64,000 bases of DNA from Erysipelothrix sp. HDW6C (lineage in GTDB: Bacteria; Bacillota_I; Bacilli_A; Erysipelotrichales; Erysipelotrichaceae), in contig NZ_CP049861.1 of the NCBI RefSeq assembly GCF_011299615.1, positions 1,798,001 through 1,862,000 on the forward strand. Reading direction: 5' to 3'. Below are positions 43,609 to 52,380 of this stretch, in pieces. The position numbers were made by a program, and so were the translations under genes. The first letter of the stretch is position 1. Each line of letters starts with the position of its first letter. The notes beneath the pieces were generated by a model that was not told the DNA's origin, searched no databases, and saw only the letters and a program-made list of their open reading frames with translations.

Positions 43609-44881
43609 CTAAATTCTTTATATGTTCAACACTACGTGCTGACATCGCTTCGCGATCTTTAAGGCGGTTCGCAACAAGCCCAAAGTTCGCATTCATTGGT
43701 TGGAAATGATTTGGGTTTGCACTGGAAATATATTGTGCCATCGACCCCATCACAGTTTCCTGCGATAAACTAATTAAATCCTTGTCTTCAAGAAATTGCA
43801 TCATATTCAGAGCAGCAAACAGACCACTCGCAGCCGACTCAACATAGCCTTCAACACCACTTACTTGTCCTGCAAAAAAGAGTGAGGGACGGTTTCGGTA
43901 TTGATAGTGTTTGTTTAAAAGTAATGGCGACTTCAAATAGGTATTACGATGCATGACACCATAACGCACAATTTCAGCATTCTCTAAACCAGGAATCATT
44001 TGGATGATACGCTTTTGATCGCCCCATTTTAATCGCGTTTGAAAACCTACAAGATTATAAAGCGATCCAGCTGCATCATCTTGACGTAACTGTACAACGG
44101 CATAAGGACGTGTTCCATCAGGACGCTCAAGTCCAACAGGTTTCAGCGGACCAAAGAGCATGGTTTTGATACCACGTTTTGCCATTTCTTCAACAGGCAT
44201 GCACCCTTCAAACACTTTAACATCTTCAAAATCACGCATGGGTGCTTGTTCAGCTTCCATGATTGCGCGATAAAAGGCATCAAACTGGTCACGGTCCATA
44301 GGACAGTTAATATAATCTTGGCCATCCCCTTTGTCATAACGTGACTTACGGTAAGCGATATCAAAGTTTACACCATCAATCGAAACAATCGGTGCGATTG
44401 CGTCATAGAAATACATTTCCGATTGACCCAGATATTCCATCAAATACTTCGAAAAGTTATCCGATGTCAAAGGACCTGTGGCAACGATTGTTGGCATATC
44501 ATCCAATTCAGTAATTTCCCGATTGCTAATGGTAATATTTTCCATTGATCGAATTTCTTCAGAGACAGCTTCACTGAAACCAACACGGTCGACGGCTAAC
44601 GCACTTCCAGCAGGAAGACGATGCGCTTCTCCCATTCGCATAATGATGCTGTCTAACATTCGCATTTCTTGTTTTAAAAGACCTACCGCATTGGTAATGT
44701 CATCAGAGCGAAATGAATTCGAGCAAACGAGTTCCGCAAAATTCTCACTAACATGAGCGGGTGTCATTTTGACAGGGCGCATTTCAACAAGTTCAACATG
44801 GTAACCACGTTTTGCGAGTTGATAAGCAGCTTCACTCCCTGCCAACCCTGCACCAATAACTCTAACTTGCGGTTGCTTCAT
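43592..44881 (-). CDS. trmFO: Methylenetetrahydrofolate--tRNA-(uracil-5-)-methyltransferase
   Basis: The 429-residue flavoprotein makes m5U54 in tRNA using methylene-THF. The FAD loop is VRVIGAGLAGSEAAYQLAKRG, followed by CSNSFRSDD, and the GQVSGVEGYVESAASG motif near residue 335. I use the ATG at 44881 (MKQPQVRV), preceded by GGGAG; it overlaps the topA end by 20 bp. Confidence 0.97.
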   Translation of the reverse strand: MKQPQVRVIGAGLAGSEAAYQLAKRGYHVELVEMRPVKMTPAHVSENFAELVCSNSFRSDDITNAVGLLKQEMRMLDSIIMRMGEAHRLPAGSALAVDRVGFSEAVSEEIRSMENITISNREITELDDMPTIVATGPLTSDNFSKYLMEYLGQSEMYFYDAIAPIVSIDGVNFDIAYRKSRYDKGDGQDYINCPMDRDQFDAFYRAIMEAEQAPMRDFEDVKVFEGCMPVEEMAKRGIKTMLFGPLKPVGLERPDGTRPYAVVQLRQDDAAGSLYNLVGFQTRLKWGDQKRIIQMIPGLENAEIVRYGVMHRNTYLKSPLLLNKHYQYRNRPSLFFAGQVSGVEGYVESAASGLFAALNMMQFLEDKDLISLSQETVMGSMAQYISSANPNHFQPMNANFGLVANRLKDREAMSARSVEHIKNLVEQLS

Positions 44882-46901
44882 CCTTTGTATCTCCCTCTTC
44901 TTTTTCTTTCTTTTTCTTTTTACTATTTTCATTTGGTTGTATGTAACGGCATTTTGGGAATGCTGAACAGCCAACAAACCATGTTCCATAACGACTCTTA
45001 CGTTTTACAAGGTCGCTGCCACAGTCAGGGCATGATTCCCCTGTTTTCTCAGGTTCTGGACGTTTCTCTTGATCAAGGGCGCGATTATAGCGACACTCTG
45101 GGAAGTTTGAACATGCTACGAATTTTCCAAAACGACCAAAGCGGTATACAAGCTCTCCGCCGTCTTCCGGACATTTCTCCCCAACAAGTTCTGCTTCAAC
45201 TTTTTCCATCTTATCATCAGCTTCAGCAAGCAATGGATAAAACTTATCAACAAAACGTTGCAATGCTTCGACGTTATTTTCATCACCCATGGCGATTTTA
45301 TCCAGTTCATCTTCCATATTAGCGGTATAGTGAACGTTAATAATTTCCGAAAAGTGATCTTGTAAACTGTCGTTAGTCAAAATTCCTTGTTCAGTCGGTT
45401 TGAATACTTTTGTACGTGATGTTTCCGACACAGCACCAAAGGTTGCATAGGCACGGTACACAATCGTATCAAGTATCATGGAATAGGTACTTGGACGACC
45501 GATTCCCAATTCTTCCAACTCTTTGATGAGTCGCGCTTCAGTATAGCGTGAAGGTGGTTGTGTAAAGTGTTGGTTTTGTTCGATGTTACGGGCCGTGTAT
45601 GCTTTCGCTTCATCAAGTTCACCAAGCATTTTATCGGTTGTTTTTTCATAATCGTAGACTTTGAGGTAACCATCAAATTTCAAAGTTGAACCACTACCAT
45701 TAAAATCATAATCATTTTGTGAGAATACAACACTGACAGCATCATAAACAGCACCCGCCATTAAGGATGCCATGGTACGGAAGTAAATGAATCTGTATAA
45801 TTTATACTCGTCTGGTGATAAATATTGTTTTACAGAATCTGGTGTACGTTGAATGCTTGTTGGACGAATAGCCTCGTGAGCATCTTGCGTATTGTCTGTT
45901 TTCTTACCAGCACGGTATTTTCCAACATATTTCTTACCATGTTCTTCAAGAATGTATGCTTTTGCATCACTCACAAACGAGTCACTCAAACGTGTTGAGT
46001 CAGTACGCATATACGTGATAAGACCTTCTGCCTCAGCACCCATTTCGATTCCTTCATACAATTTCTGTGCAACACGCATTGTTTTCTTTGCTGCAAAGCC
46101 AAGACGCGTTGAAGCCTCTTGTTGTAATGTTGACGTAATAAATGGTAACTTCGAATCTTTCTTACGTTCTTTCTTTTCAAGCTTTGTAATTTTGAACTCG
46201 CCTTGAACCGCATCAAAAACAACCTGCGCTTCTTCAGCATTCTTCATTTCAAGTTTTTTCCCTTTGAATCGTTCAGCACTTGTCTCAATGAGGTGGCCTT
46301 CATTTTCAAAGAAAGCAAGAACATTCCAGTATTCCTCTGGAATAAATGCATCGATTTCTTTCTCACGATCAACGATCAACTTCAATGCAACAGACTGAAC
46401 ACGTCCAGCACTTTTACTTTTAATCTTTGATTGCAACAACTTCGATAACTTGAAACCAATAATACGGTCAAGAATACGACGTGTTTCTTGTGATTTCACC
46501 AAGTCCATATCAATATGACGTGGGGAATCGAAAGCTTTTAAGACTGCATCTTTTGTAATTTCATTAAAGACAACACGATTGTCTTGGTCGATTTCAAGAC
46601 CAAGCTCATCGGCAAGATGCCATGAAATAGCCTCACCTTCGCGGTCCGGGTCAGTTGCAAGATAAACTTGATCGGCTTTTTTAACTTTCGCCTTTAACTC
46701 TTTAACGACATCTTTTTTATCTTTACTAATTTTATACGTTGCTTCGAATGCATTATCAAAGTCAACACCAAGACCATCCTTACCACGTGTCGCAAGATCA
46801 CGTATGTGTCCTTTAGAAGATACGACCTCAAAGTCATCTCCTAAATACTTCTCAATTGTCTTGGATTTTGATGGGGACTCCACAATTACCAAATTTTTCA
46901 T
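44862..46901 (-). CDS. topA: DNA topoisomerase I
   Basis: A type IA enzyme of 679 residues that relaxes negative supercoils. TOPRIM domain at the N terminus (LVIVESPSKSKTIEKYLG; ATDPDREGEAISWHL), active Tyr in LITYMRTDSTRLSD near residue 300, and two C-terminal zinc fingers (CPEDGGELVYRFGRFGKFVAC; CPDCGSDLVKRKSRYGTWFVGC), then a Lys/Glu-rich tail. Start at 46901 with AGGAG 8 bases upstream. Confidence 0.98.
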   Translation of the reverse strand: MKNLVIVESPSKSKTIEKYLGDDFEVVSSKGHIRDLATRGKDGLGVDFDNAFEATYKISKDKKDVVKELKAKVKKADQVYLATDPDREGEAISWHLADELGLEIDQDNRVVFNEITKDAVLKAFDSPRHIDMDLVKSQETRRILDRIIGFKLSKLLQSKIKSKSAGRVQSVALKLIVDREKEIDAFIPEEYWNVLAFFENEGHLIETSAERFKGKKLEMKNAEEAQVVFDAVQGEFKITKLEKKERKKDSKLPFITSTLQQEASTRLGFAAKKTMRVAQKLYEGIEMGAEAEGLITYMRTDSTRLSDSFVSDAKAYILEEHGKKYVGKYRAGKKTDNTQDAHEAIRPTSIQRTPDSVKQYLSPDEYKLYRFIYFRTMASLMAGAVYDAVSVVFSQNDYDFNGSGSTLKFDGYLKVYDYEKTTDKMLGELDEAKAYTARNIEQNQHFTQPPSRYTEARLIKELEELGIGRPSTYSMILDTIVYRAYATFGAVSETSRTKVFKPTEQGILTNDSLQDHFSEIINVHYTANMEDELDKIAMGDENNVEALQRFVDKFYPLLAEADDKMEKVEAELVGEKCPEDGGELVYRFGRFGKFVACSNFPECRYNRALDQEKRPEPEKTGESCPDCGSDLVKRKSRYGTWFVGCSAFPKCRYIQPNENSKKKKKEKEEGDTKDEATAS

Positions 46902-46918
46902 ACTTGTCACTCCTTATT

Positions 46919-47647
46919 TTATATATTGTATAAATCTTTCATGTTTGTCAACACTGTGGCACCTTCTTGAATCAATTGATTGCATCCAATGCCTGATGAA
47001 TCCGTAATGGGGTGTGGCAAACATATAACTTCTTTGTTTAATTTCAACGTGATATCTACGGTACGCATTGTACCACTTTTCAGACGTGCACTCATCACAA
47101 CCGTCTTTTCACCCAAACAAGCAATCAAGCGATTGCGAAAGGGAAAGAAGTGTTTCATCGGTCGGACACCTTCAGGATACTCACTTAATACAAGATGGTT
47201 ACGGGCAATTTCATCCATTAAGCTGCGGTGTTCCGGAGGATAACAGTAATCCAATCCTGTGGCAACAATCGCAATTGTTTGATGATCCAATGCACTCTTA
47301 TGTGCTTGTCCATCAATACCATAAGCAAGTCCTGAAACTATAGTATACGACATTTTTTTCGCATTCACGAAAATTTCAGTCATGTTCAAGCTATACTCAC
47401 TTGGCCTTCGATTCCCGATGACCGCGATACATCGTGAATTTATCAATTCGATATTCCCCTTATAGAATAAAATATAAGGCGGACAATCCAATTGATAAAA
47501 ACAAAGTGGGTAGTCACGATCACCCATGCAAAGGTAGAAACCCTCATATGGATAAGTTGGAATGGGCCGTTTATCAACAATATGTCGATGCATCTTAGCA
47601 TAATCACCTTTGTAATGAATTGCAACATTTTTTATGTATTCACGCAT
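46919..47647 (-). CDS. dprA: DNA processing protein DprA
   Basis: The 242-residue protein has the Rossmann-like DprA core: CIAVIGNRRPSEYSL, VSGLAYGIDGQAHKSALD, TGLDYCYPPEHRSL and LSEYPEGVRPMKHFFPFRNR. DprA loads RecA on incoming single-stranded DNA in transformation. Lacks the C-terminal winged helix of longer forms. Its presence with the ComN-like gene hints that competence genes are retained. In the usual rnhB-dprA-topA order. Confidence 0.95.
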   Translation of the reverse strand: MREYIKNVAIHYKGDYAKMHRHIVDKRPIPTYPYEGFYLCMGDRDYPLCFYQLDCPPYILFYKGNIELINSRCIAVIGNRRPSEYSLNMTEIFVNAKKMSYTIVSGLAYGIDGQAHKSALDHQTIAIVATGLDYCYPPEHRSLMDEIARNHLVLSEYPEGVRPMKHFFPFRNRLIACLGEKTVVMSARLKSGTMRTVDITLKLNKEVICLPHPITDSSGIGCNQLIQEGATVLTNMKDLYNI

Positions 47648-47710
47648 TCTTTATCACCAATCATAAATAAGATAGCACATCGACAAATCCTAGGAATCAT
47701 TCGTGTTTCG

Positions 47711-47744
47711 AAAAAAAAGACTAAATATCCAATGATATTTGGTC
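47711..47744 (-). terminator. Terminator overlapping the rnhB stop codon
   Basis: Minus-strand GAC-c-AAATATC ... GATATTT-a-GTC followed by eight T. The 5' arm and loop are the last codons of rnhB, so dprA needs its own promoter or read-through. Confidence 0.75.
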
Positions 47745-48335
47745 TTCATCTTTAAAACGGAATGATTCACGATGGACTGGTGAACGACCATATTTCAATA
47801 TTGCTTCTTTATGTTGCTTCGTACCGTAACCCTTATGGTTTTTAAATCCATACTGTGGAAAGATGATATCGAGTTCAATCATAATCTGATCACGGATTGT
47901 TTTCGCAAGGATACTTGCGGCAGCAATTGATAACGAGCGCGCATCCCCTTTAATGATGGCCTCAAATGGTTTTGGAGCATCAATGAGCGGCATGGCATCC
48001 GTCAATACTGCATCACATGGTGCTGCAGACGCAATCCGCTCCATACCTTTTTGCGTTGCACGATAAATATTATCATGATCAATTGCTTCTGGTTCAATAA
48101 TCTCAACCTGATACCATAACGCATTCTCTTTAATGATATCCACTAATTCCAAACGACGCTTCGCTGAGAGTTTCTTGGAATCATTGATAAGCTCGTTGTC
48201 AAATCCAATTGGAAAGACAACACCGCATACAACACAGGGTCCTGCCATTGGGCCACGTCCTGCTTCATCAATGCCAACGACTGTTTTATCTTCTGCCCAA
48301 TATTTCGATTCAAACTCGGTTACAAGCGATCCCAT
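47721..48335 (-). CDS. rnhB: Ribonuclease HII
   Basis: The 204-residue enzyme removes RNA from RNA-DNA hybrids and single ribonucleotides. VVGIDEAGRGPMAGP has the first catalytic Asp-Glu pair, VLTDAMPL the third acid and SIAAASILAKTIRD the fourth region; NHKGYGTKQHKEAI is typical of the C terminus. Overlaps rbgA by 16 bp. Confidence 0.97.
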   Translation of the reverse strand: MGSLVTEFESKYWAEDKTVVGIDEAGRGPMAGPCVVCGVVFPIGFDNELINDSKKLSAKRRLELVDIIKENALWYQVEIIEPEAIDHDNIYRATQKGMERIASAAPCDAVLTDAMPLIDAPKPFEAIIKGDARSLSIAAASILAKTIRDQIMIELDIIFPQYGFKNHKGYGTKQHKEAILKYGRSPVHRESFRFKDEDQISLDI

Positions 48336-49153
48336 GTGAGTCTTCCCAGTTTTCCATTTTGAACATCATTCAAGAATGTAATGCGAACTTTGTCATCATC
48401 AACTTCGCCACCTTCAGTCAACAAACCACGGAATGTCCCAATTTGTTGGTAAAAGTTATCATAGGAGGTCATGTTATATCGGTCTTTAAGGACTTCTTGT
48501 TTATTTTCAATCAAGTAATCGCGAGCATGATCCGTGATGAGCTCAAGTGGGTAGCCTGTGTCCTTAACAGAGCCAATAAGTGCACAATGAATCCCCATAT
48601 CTTGGGACTCAAACTTAGGCCAAAGAACACCTGGAGTATCGACTAATTCCAATTCTTCGGACACTTTAATAAGTTTTAGTGCTTGGGTTACCCCCGGTCT
48701 GTTTTCAACACCAGCAGCTTTGCGTGATGCAATGCGATTGATAATACTCGACTTTCCAACATTGGGAACACCAACAATAAGTGCTCGTGATTGACGTGGA
48801 CGAATCCCACGACGCGCATCACGTTCTCTTTTATCCTTGAGGACAATTTCTGATTTCTCTAATAAAAGTTTCTTTACCGCATCATGGATCACGTCAACAA
48901 CCAATACAACATGTCCTTCTTCTTCCAAATGAGCGACCCATTTCTCTGTTTCCTTAGGATCTGCTAAATCTTTTTTTGTTAAAACGATAAGGCGTCTTTT
49001 TTGACCAATTGATTTTGAAAGTGCGGGGTTACGCGTTGAAAATGGTGCACGCGCATCGCGACATTCAATGACAAAATCAACAACTTTAATTTGTTCTTCA
49101 ATTAAACGCATGGCTTTGGCCATATGGCCAGGATACCAGTGAACTTGTGACAT
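48320..49153 (-). CDS. rbgA: Ribosome biogenesis GTPase RbgA (YlqF)
   Basis: The 277-residue circularly permuted GTPase helps late 50S assembly. Motif order is the permuted G4-G5-G1-G3: N-terminal VHWYPGHMAKAM, LTKKDLAD (G4), then VGVPNVGKSSIINR (G1) and DTPGVLWPK (G3). Start is the ATG at 49153 with AAGGTGA upstream. Confidence 0.96.
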   Translation of the reverse strand: MSQVHWYPGHMAKAMRLIEEQIKVVDFVIECRDARAPFSTRNPALSKSIGQKRRLIVLTKKDLADPKETEKWVAHLEEEGHVVLVVDVIHDAVKKLLLEKSEIVLKDKRERDARRGIRPRQSRALIVGVPNVGKSSIINRIASRKAAGVENRPGVTQALKLIKVSEELELVDTPGVLWPKFESQDMGIHCALIGSVKDTGYPLELITDHARDYLIENKQEVLKDRYNMTSYDNFYQQIGTFRGLLTEGGEVDDDKVRITFLNDVQNGKLGRLTWDRL

Positions 49154-49157
49154 CAAA

Positions 49158-49723
49158 TCACCTTCCTACATGTCTTATTTTTGTGAATGGTAAGAATACA
49201 AAAACATCCTTACTCTTAATATCTCCTTTATTAAAGGCACCATAGTGACGTGAGTCACTTGATTTCTGACGGTTATCCCCATCAAGAAATACTGACCTTC
49301 AGGAATTGTGCGTGCAGGTAAATCATCGGTAAATTTTCGATCGTTTTCTCGTTTCCAATCATTTGCATAATCGTTATCAAGATACGGTTCTTCCACCGGT
49401 TCATTATTTACATATAAAATATCGTTGCGAAATTCAATGGTCTCCCCAGGAAGTCCAATAACACGTTTTACGATATATTTGTTTTGTTCTTTTAAATATA
49501 CAACGACAATGTCAAAACGTTGAATTTCTGACATTTTAACGCCGAGTATGTTCGAAAATCCGGCTTCATGGTTATCCAATGTCGGATACATTGATAATCC
49601 TTCTACGCGGACAGGTCGTGCTAAAAACTGTGTAATTATGATTACAAGAACTAAGCTGAACGCCAAACTCTTGATAAAGTCTTTAATTAACAGTAAAAAT
49701 TTATCATCTTTTTTTTCTCTCAT
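49158..49723 (-). pseudogene. lepB: Type I signal peptidase, frameshifted near the C terminus
   Basis: The N-terminal part is a normal signal peptidase I: one membrane helix, EGLSMYPTL with the catalytic Ser, and YIVKRVIGLPGET with the catalytic Lys. After EGQYFLMG the frame is lost at a run of four G (49277-49280 on the plus strand). As it stands the frame ends at 49175 with an unrelated tail. Adding one G restores GDNRQKSSDSRHYG, the conserved box E, and a stop at 49158, 4 bp before the rbgA start. So this is a one-base deletion, a phase-variable tract or a sequencing error. Start at 49723 has GGGGTG 8 bases upstream. Confidence 0.85.
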
Positions 49724-49745
49724 GAACAATGCACCCCTTTATAAT

Positions 49746-49771
49746 AAAGAAAAAGCCGTATAAATACGGCT
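49746..49771 (-). terminator. Terminator after rplS
   Basis: Minus-strand AGCCGTA-TTTA-TACGGCT followed by TTTTTC, directly after the L19 stop. Confidence 0.85.
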
Positions 49772-49772
49772 A

Positions 49773-50120
49773 TTAACGAATTTCTGCAATACGTGCTGAT
49801 TTACCTGAACGTTCGCGTAGGTAGTATAGACGGCTACGACGGACTTTACCGCGGCGTAATACTGTTACACTATCAATGATTGGTGAGTGTACAGGGAATG
49901 TTCTCTCTACTCCAACACCTGATGAAATCTTACGAACTGTGAACATTTCAGCAATGCCACTTCCTTGACGTTTGATAACAACACCTTCAAACGCTTGGAT
50001 ACGTGTTTTTCCACCTTCTTGGATACGCACGTCTACGCGGACTGTTGTTCCTGAACGGAAAGCAGGAATGTCTGTACGCAATTGAGATTTTGTAATTTCA
50101 TTTACTAAGTTTAATCCCAT
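49773..50120 (-). CDS. rplS: 50S ribosomal protein L19
   Basis: The 115-residue protein has the L19 pattern: [51 protein letters not shown] and [21 protein letters not shown]. It sits at the 30S-50S interface. AAAGGAG 7 bases before the ATG. Confidence 0.98.
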   Translation of the reverse strand: MGLNLVNEITKSQLRTDIPAFRSGTTVRVDVRIQEGGKTRIQAFEGVVIKRQGSGIAEMFTVRKISSGVGVERTFPVHSPIIDSVTVLRRGKVRRSRLYYLRERSGKSARIAEIR

Positions 50121-50225
50121 ATCGAATCTCCTTTTCTTGGTTAAAATTGGTTCATAAACTCCTTATTAGCGGAACCAAAGTGCCATAAGCCTTATTAATT
50201 TACCATAAATACGCTGTTTAATCAA
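50121..50225 (-). promoter_or_regulatory. Promoter and leader of rplS
   Basis: Minus-strand TTGATT (50220-50225) and TAAATT (50197-50202) with a 17-bp spacer give a leader of about 70 bases. The leader has G-rich segments (CTTTGGTTCCGC, CTAATAAGGAG) and might be an L19 autoregulatory leader; structure not resolved. The region 50226-50365 upstream shows nothing I can name. Confidence 0.5.
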
Positions 50226-50365
50226 GTTTATACTGTAATTTATCGTGTTAAATCTGATATCTCGCCATATCTCATGAACTTGCCTTATGATAATCACTAA
50301 CAAGCCGATATCCACAGTGGTTAATATCTTGCCCACCTTGGGTAGTTAAAACTCCCAAAACAGTT

Positions 50366-50785
50366 CTAAACAATCCCAAACATCTGATCAATGGTTGTGG
50401 TAGTCGCATCATTACTTACAAAGTATTTTGCTTGCCACTGCTGTGTTTTAATGGCCTGTGGCGCGGTTAACACCTCGACAGGTCTATACACACGAAAACC
50501 CATCTTTCCAGGCCGTGAGGTGCTCGTAATGAACCCATGCTCAAGCAAAGCGCTCTTAGGAATGATAAAACACCCTTCTGCGACTGTAATGAGTAGGAAA
50601 TCAAAAATATCGGTGAATGCATATGGGATATTTTTACCATCACGTTTCCATAGTTTCACGAACACACCTTGTTTCTTGGGCGTCACGGTTCCGTCTCTTA
50701 CAACAACGACCACACGGTCTTTATAAAGTCCAGTGTGGCCATCGTTGTATTCATCATCAACACAGTTTTCGAGTTTATAATTCAT
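50366..50785 (-). CDS. MepB-family protein
   Basis: The protein matches Staphylococcus MepB: TPKKQGVFVKLWKRDGKNIPYAF, FDFLLITVAEGCFIIPKSALLEHG, RPGKMGFRVYRP and TQQWQAKYFV. MepB is encoded in the mepRAB efflux locus but its role is unknown, and no MATE pump is here. The start is unclear: 50785 is next to the previous gene's stop and could be reached by coupling; 50800 and 50833 are possible. Confidence 0.82.
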   Translation of the reverse strand: MNYKLENCVDDEYNDGHTGLYKDRVVVVVRDGTVTPKKQGVFVKLWKRDGKNIPYAFTDIFDFLLITVAEGCFIIPKSALLEHGFITSTSRPGKMGFRVYRPVEVLTAPQAIKTQQWQAKYFVSNDATTTTIDQMFGIV

Positions 50786-51182
50786 AGACTGCAGTTTCAT
50801 AATTGCTGAAAAACTTAACACTATCAGCAACAAACTTCAGTACGCAATATTCATCCTTAGTTGCACCTTTCGAAAATACTTTCGCATTCTCATGTGCCCA
50901 CAACTCATCAATAATTGCCGCGTCAGTTTCAACTTCCATATGTCCTATAAATGATGCACTTTGGAAGCGATCTTCATCCGCAAAGAATACAGATGCTTTA
51001 TTATTTCTTTCATAGTCCGCAACACTTGTGGATGGTTTCTTGGTTGTAAAGTACATTACTTTCAAGCCATCACGTTTGCGAGGTTTGCTAATTGCCTTAG
51101 TTATTGGAAACCCTGCCGCATCAACAGAAGAAAGATATGCTATTGTTTGACGCGAAATCATGGGTTCTATATGTTGTTTCAT
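50775..51182 (-). CDS. Pyridoxamine 5'-phosphate oxidase-like (FMN-binding split barrel) protein
   Basis: The 135-residue protein begins with RQTIAYLSSVDAAGFPITKAISKP and continues DGLKVMYFTTKKPSTSVADYERN, the split-barrel flavin-binding pattern of the general stress protein 26 type. Likely a small FMN- or F420-type oxidoreductase; substrate unknown. Overlaps the MepB-family gene. AGGAGG 6 bases upstream. Confidence 0.8.
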   Translation of the reverse strand: MKQHIEPMISRQTIAYLSSVDAAGFPITKAISKPRKRDGLKVMYFTTKKPSTSVADYERNNKASVFFADEDRFQSASFIGHMEVETDAAIIDELWAHENAKVFSKGATKDEYCVLKFVADSVKFFSNYETAVYEL

Positions 51183-51349
51183 AATGCCTCCTATAAGACT
51201 TAGTCATACTTATTACTAGGTAAATAATATCATAAATTAGGGGCATTGCAATTTGATTTATGATTAATTGTCTTTTCTACAATAATAATCATCATCCGTT
51301 TAACCAAAATGTTATAATAATAGCAATACAGAATGTGGAGGACGATTGT

Positions 51350-52273
51350 GTGTCATCAAAAATATCATTACTCACAAAGAATGCCGTAGCCATTGAAATT
51401 ATCGCCAAAGATTTTATCTTTACAGATGTTGGTCAGAAAATTAAAACTGTTTCACAGTTTGAATCAATGATTGATGTTGCGCGTGGTACAATTCAAAACT
51501 CGATTAAAGTATTAACACAATCTGGTGCCGTTGTTTTGGAGTCCCGAGGACAATTAGGCACATTTATCCGTAAGAAAAACCTTAAGACGCTTTTAGAATT
51601 TGCTGGCATATCCTTTTTAATTGGTGTCATGCCCTTACCCTACTCTCGCTTATATGAAGGCTTAAGTACCGGACTTTTATTTGCGATGGAAAACAATCTA
51701 AACATCCCTGTCAACATGGCTTACATGCGGGGTGCACAGCGACGCATTCAGATGATACTGAACCAACGCTACGATTTTGCGATTGTATCAAAATTCGCCG
51801 CATTGAAGTATATCCAAGAAAACAATACCATTGAGATTATCAAAGAATTTGGCGTATCCAGTTACCTTAGCAACCACGTAATTATGTTCAGTGACTCTGG
51901 TTCAAGTGCCATTACAGATGGCATGCGTATTGGGATTGACTACGACTCCATTGACCAAGCATCACTTACAAAGAAAGCATGCGAGGGTAAAGATGTAACC
52001 TTTATTCAAGTCAGTTATACACAACTCCTCAACAAGCTCAAATCCGGTGATATTGATGCAACGGTTTGGAATGGCGATGAAATTGATGCCAGCATCCGCA
52101 ATATCCATACGATTGGACTCTCATTGGAAAACGATGACAACACGATTGCTGTGGTCGTCATCGATTCAAACCGCCAGGAATTAAAGAAACTGATCAATGA
52201 TCTGTTGAATATTGATGAAGTGATACATATTCAGAAACAAGTCGTTGATGGAGATATTATCCCCAGTTATTAA
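51350..52273 (+). CDS. YhfZ-like transcriptional regulator, GTG start
   Basis: The 307-residue protein has an N-terminal winged helix of the HTH_50 type (VSQFESMIDVARGTIQNSIKVLTQ) and a C-terminal periplasmic-binding-like domain as in E. coli YhfZ (LIGVMPLPYSRLYEGLSTGL; AYMRGAQRRIQMILNQRYDFAIVSK). The ligand is unknown. GGAGG 8 bases before a GTG at 51350 sets the start; an ATG 30 codons upstream has no site. TATAAT at 51313-51318 is a plausible -10. It lies convergent to the Mga-type gene. Confidence 0.82.
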   Translation: MSSKISLLTKNAVAIEIIAKDFIFTDVGQKIKTVSQFESMIDVARGTIQNSIKVLTQSGAVVLESRGQLGTFIRKKNLKTLLEFAGISFLIGVMPLPYSRLYEGLSTGLLFAMENNLNIPVNMAYMRGAQRRIQMILNQRYDFAIVSKFAALKYIQENNTIEIIKEFGVSSYLSNHVIMFSDSGSSAITDGMRIGIDYDSIDQASLTKKACEGKDVTFIQVSYTQLLNKLKSGDIDATVWNGDEIDASIRNIHTIGLSLENDDNTIAVVVIDSNRQELKKLINDLLNIDEVIHIQKQVVDGDIIPSY

Positions 52274-52311
52274 CGGATAACACACATTCGCACTATCAAA
52301 TTGACTTATTA

Positions 52312-52364
52312 CAAAAAGTCCTCATTCACTCCGCATAGAACGGAATCTGAATGAAGACTTTTTT
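52312..52364. terminator. Bidirectional terminator between YhfZ-like and Mga-like genes
   Basis: AGTCcTCATTCA (317-328) pairs with TGAATGAaGACT (348-359), with CCG/CGG inside. T runs occur on both strands. Confidence 0.85.
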
Positions 52365-52380
52365 CGTTGCTTAATTGATC

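Noticed and set aside
44753..45322. Plus-strand open frame of 189 codons opposite topA/trmFO
   Set aside because: Antisense to well-supported genes, low-complexity N terminus, no ribosome binding site.
50226..50365. Possible small RNA gene between rplS and the MepB-family gene
   Set aside because: No terminator or stable hairpin could be identified; only the rplS promoter is supported.
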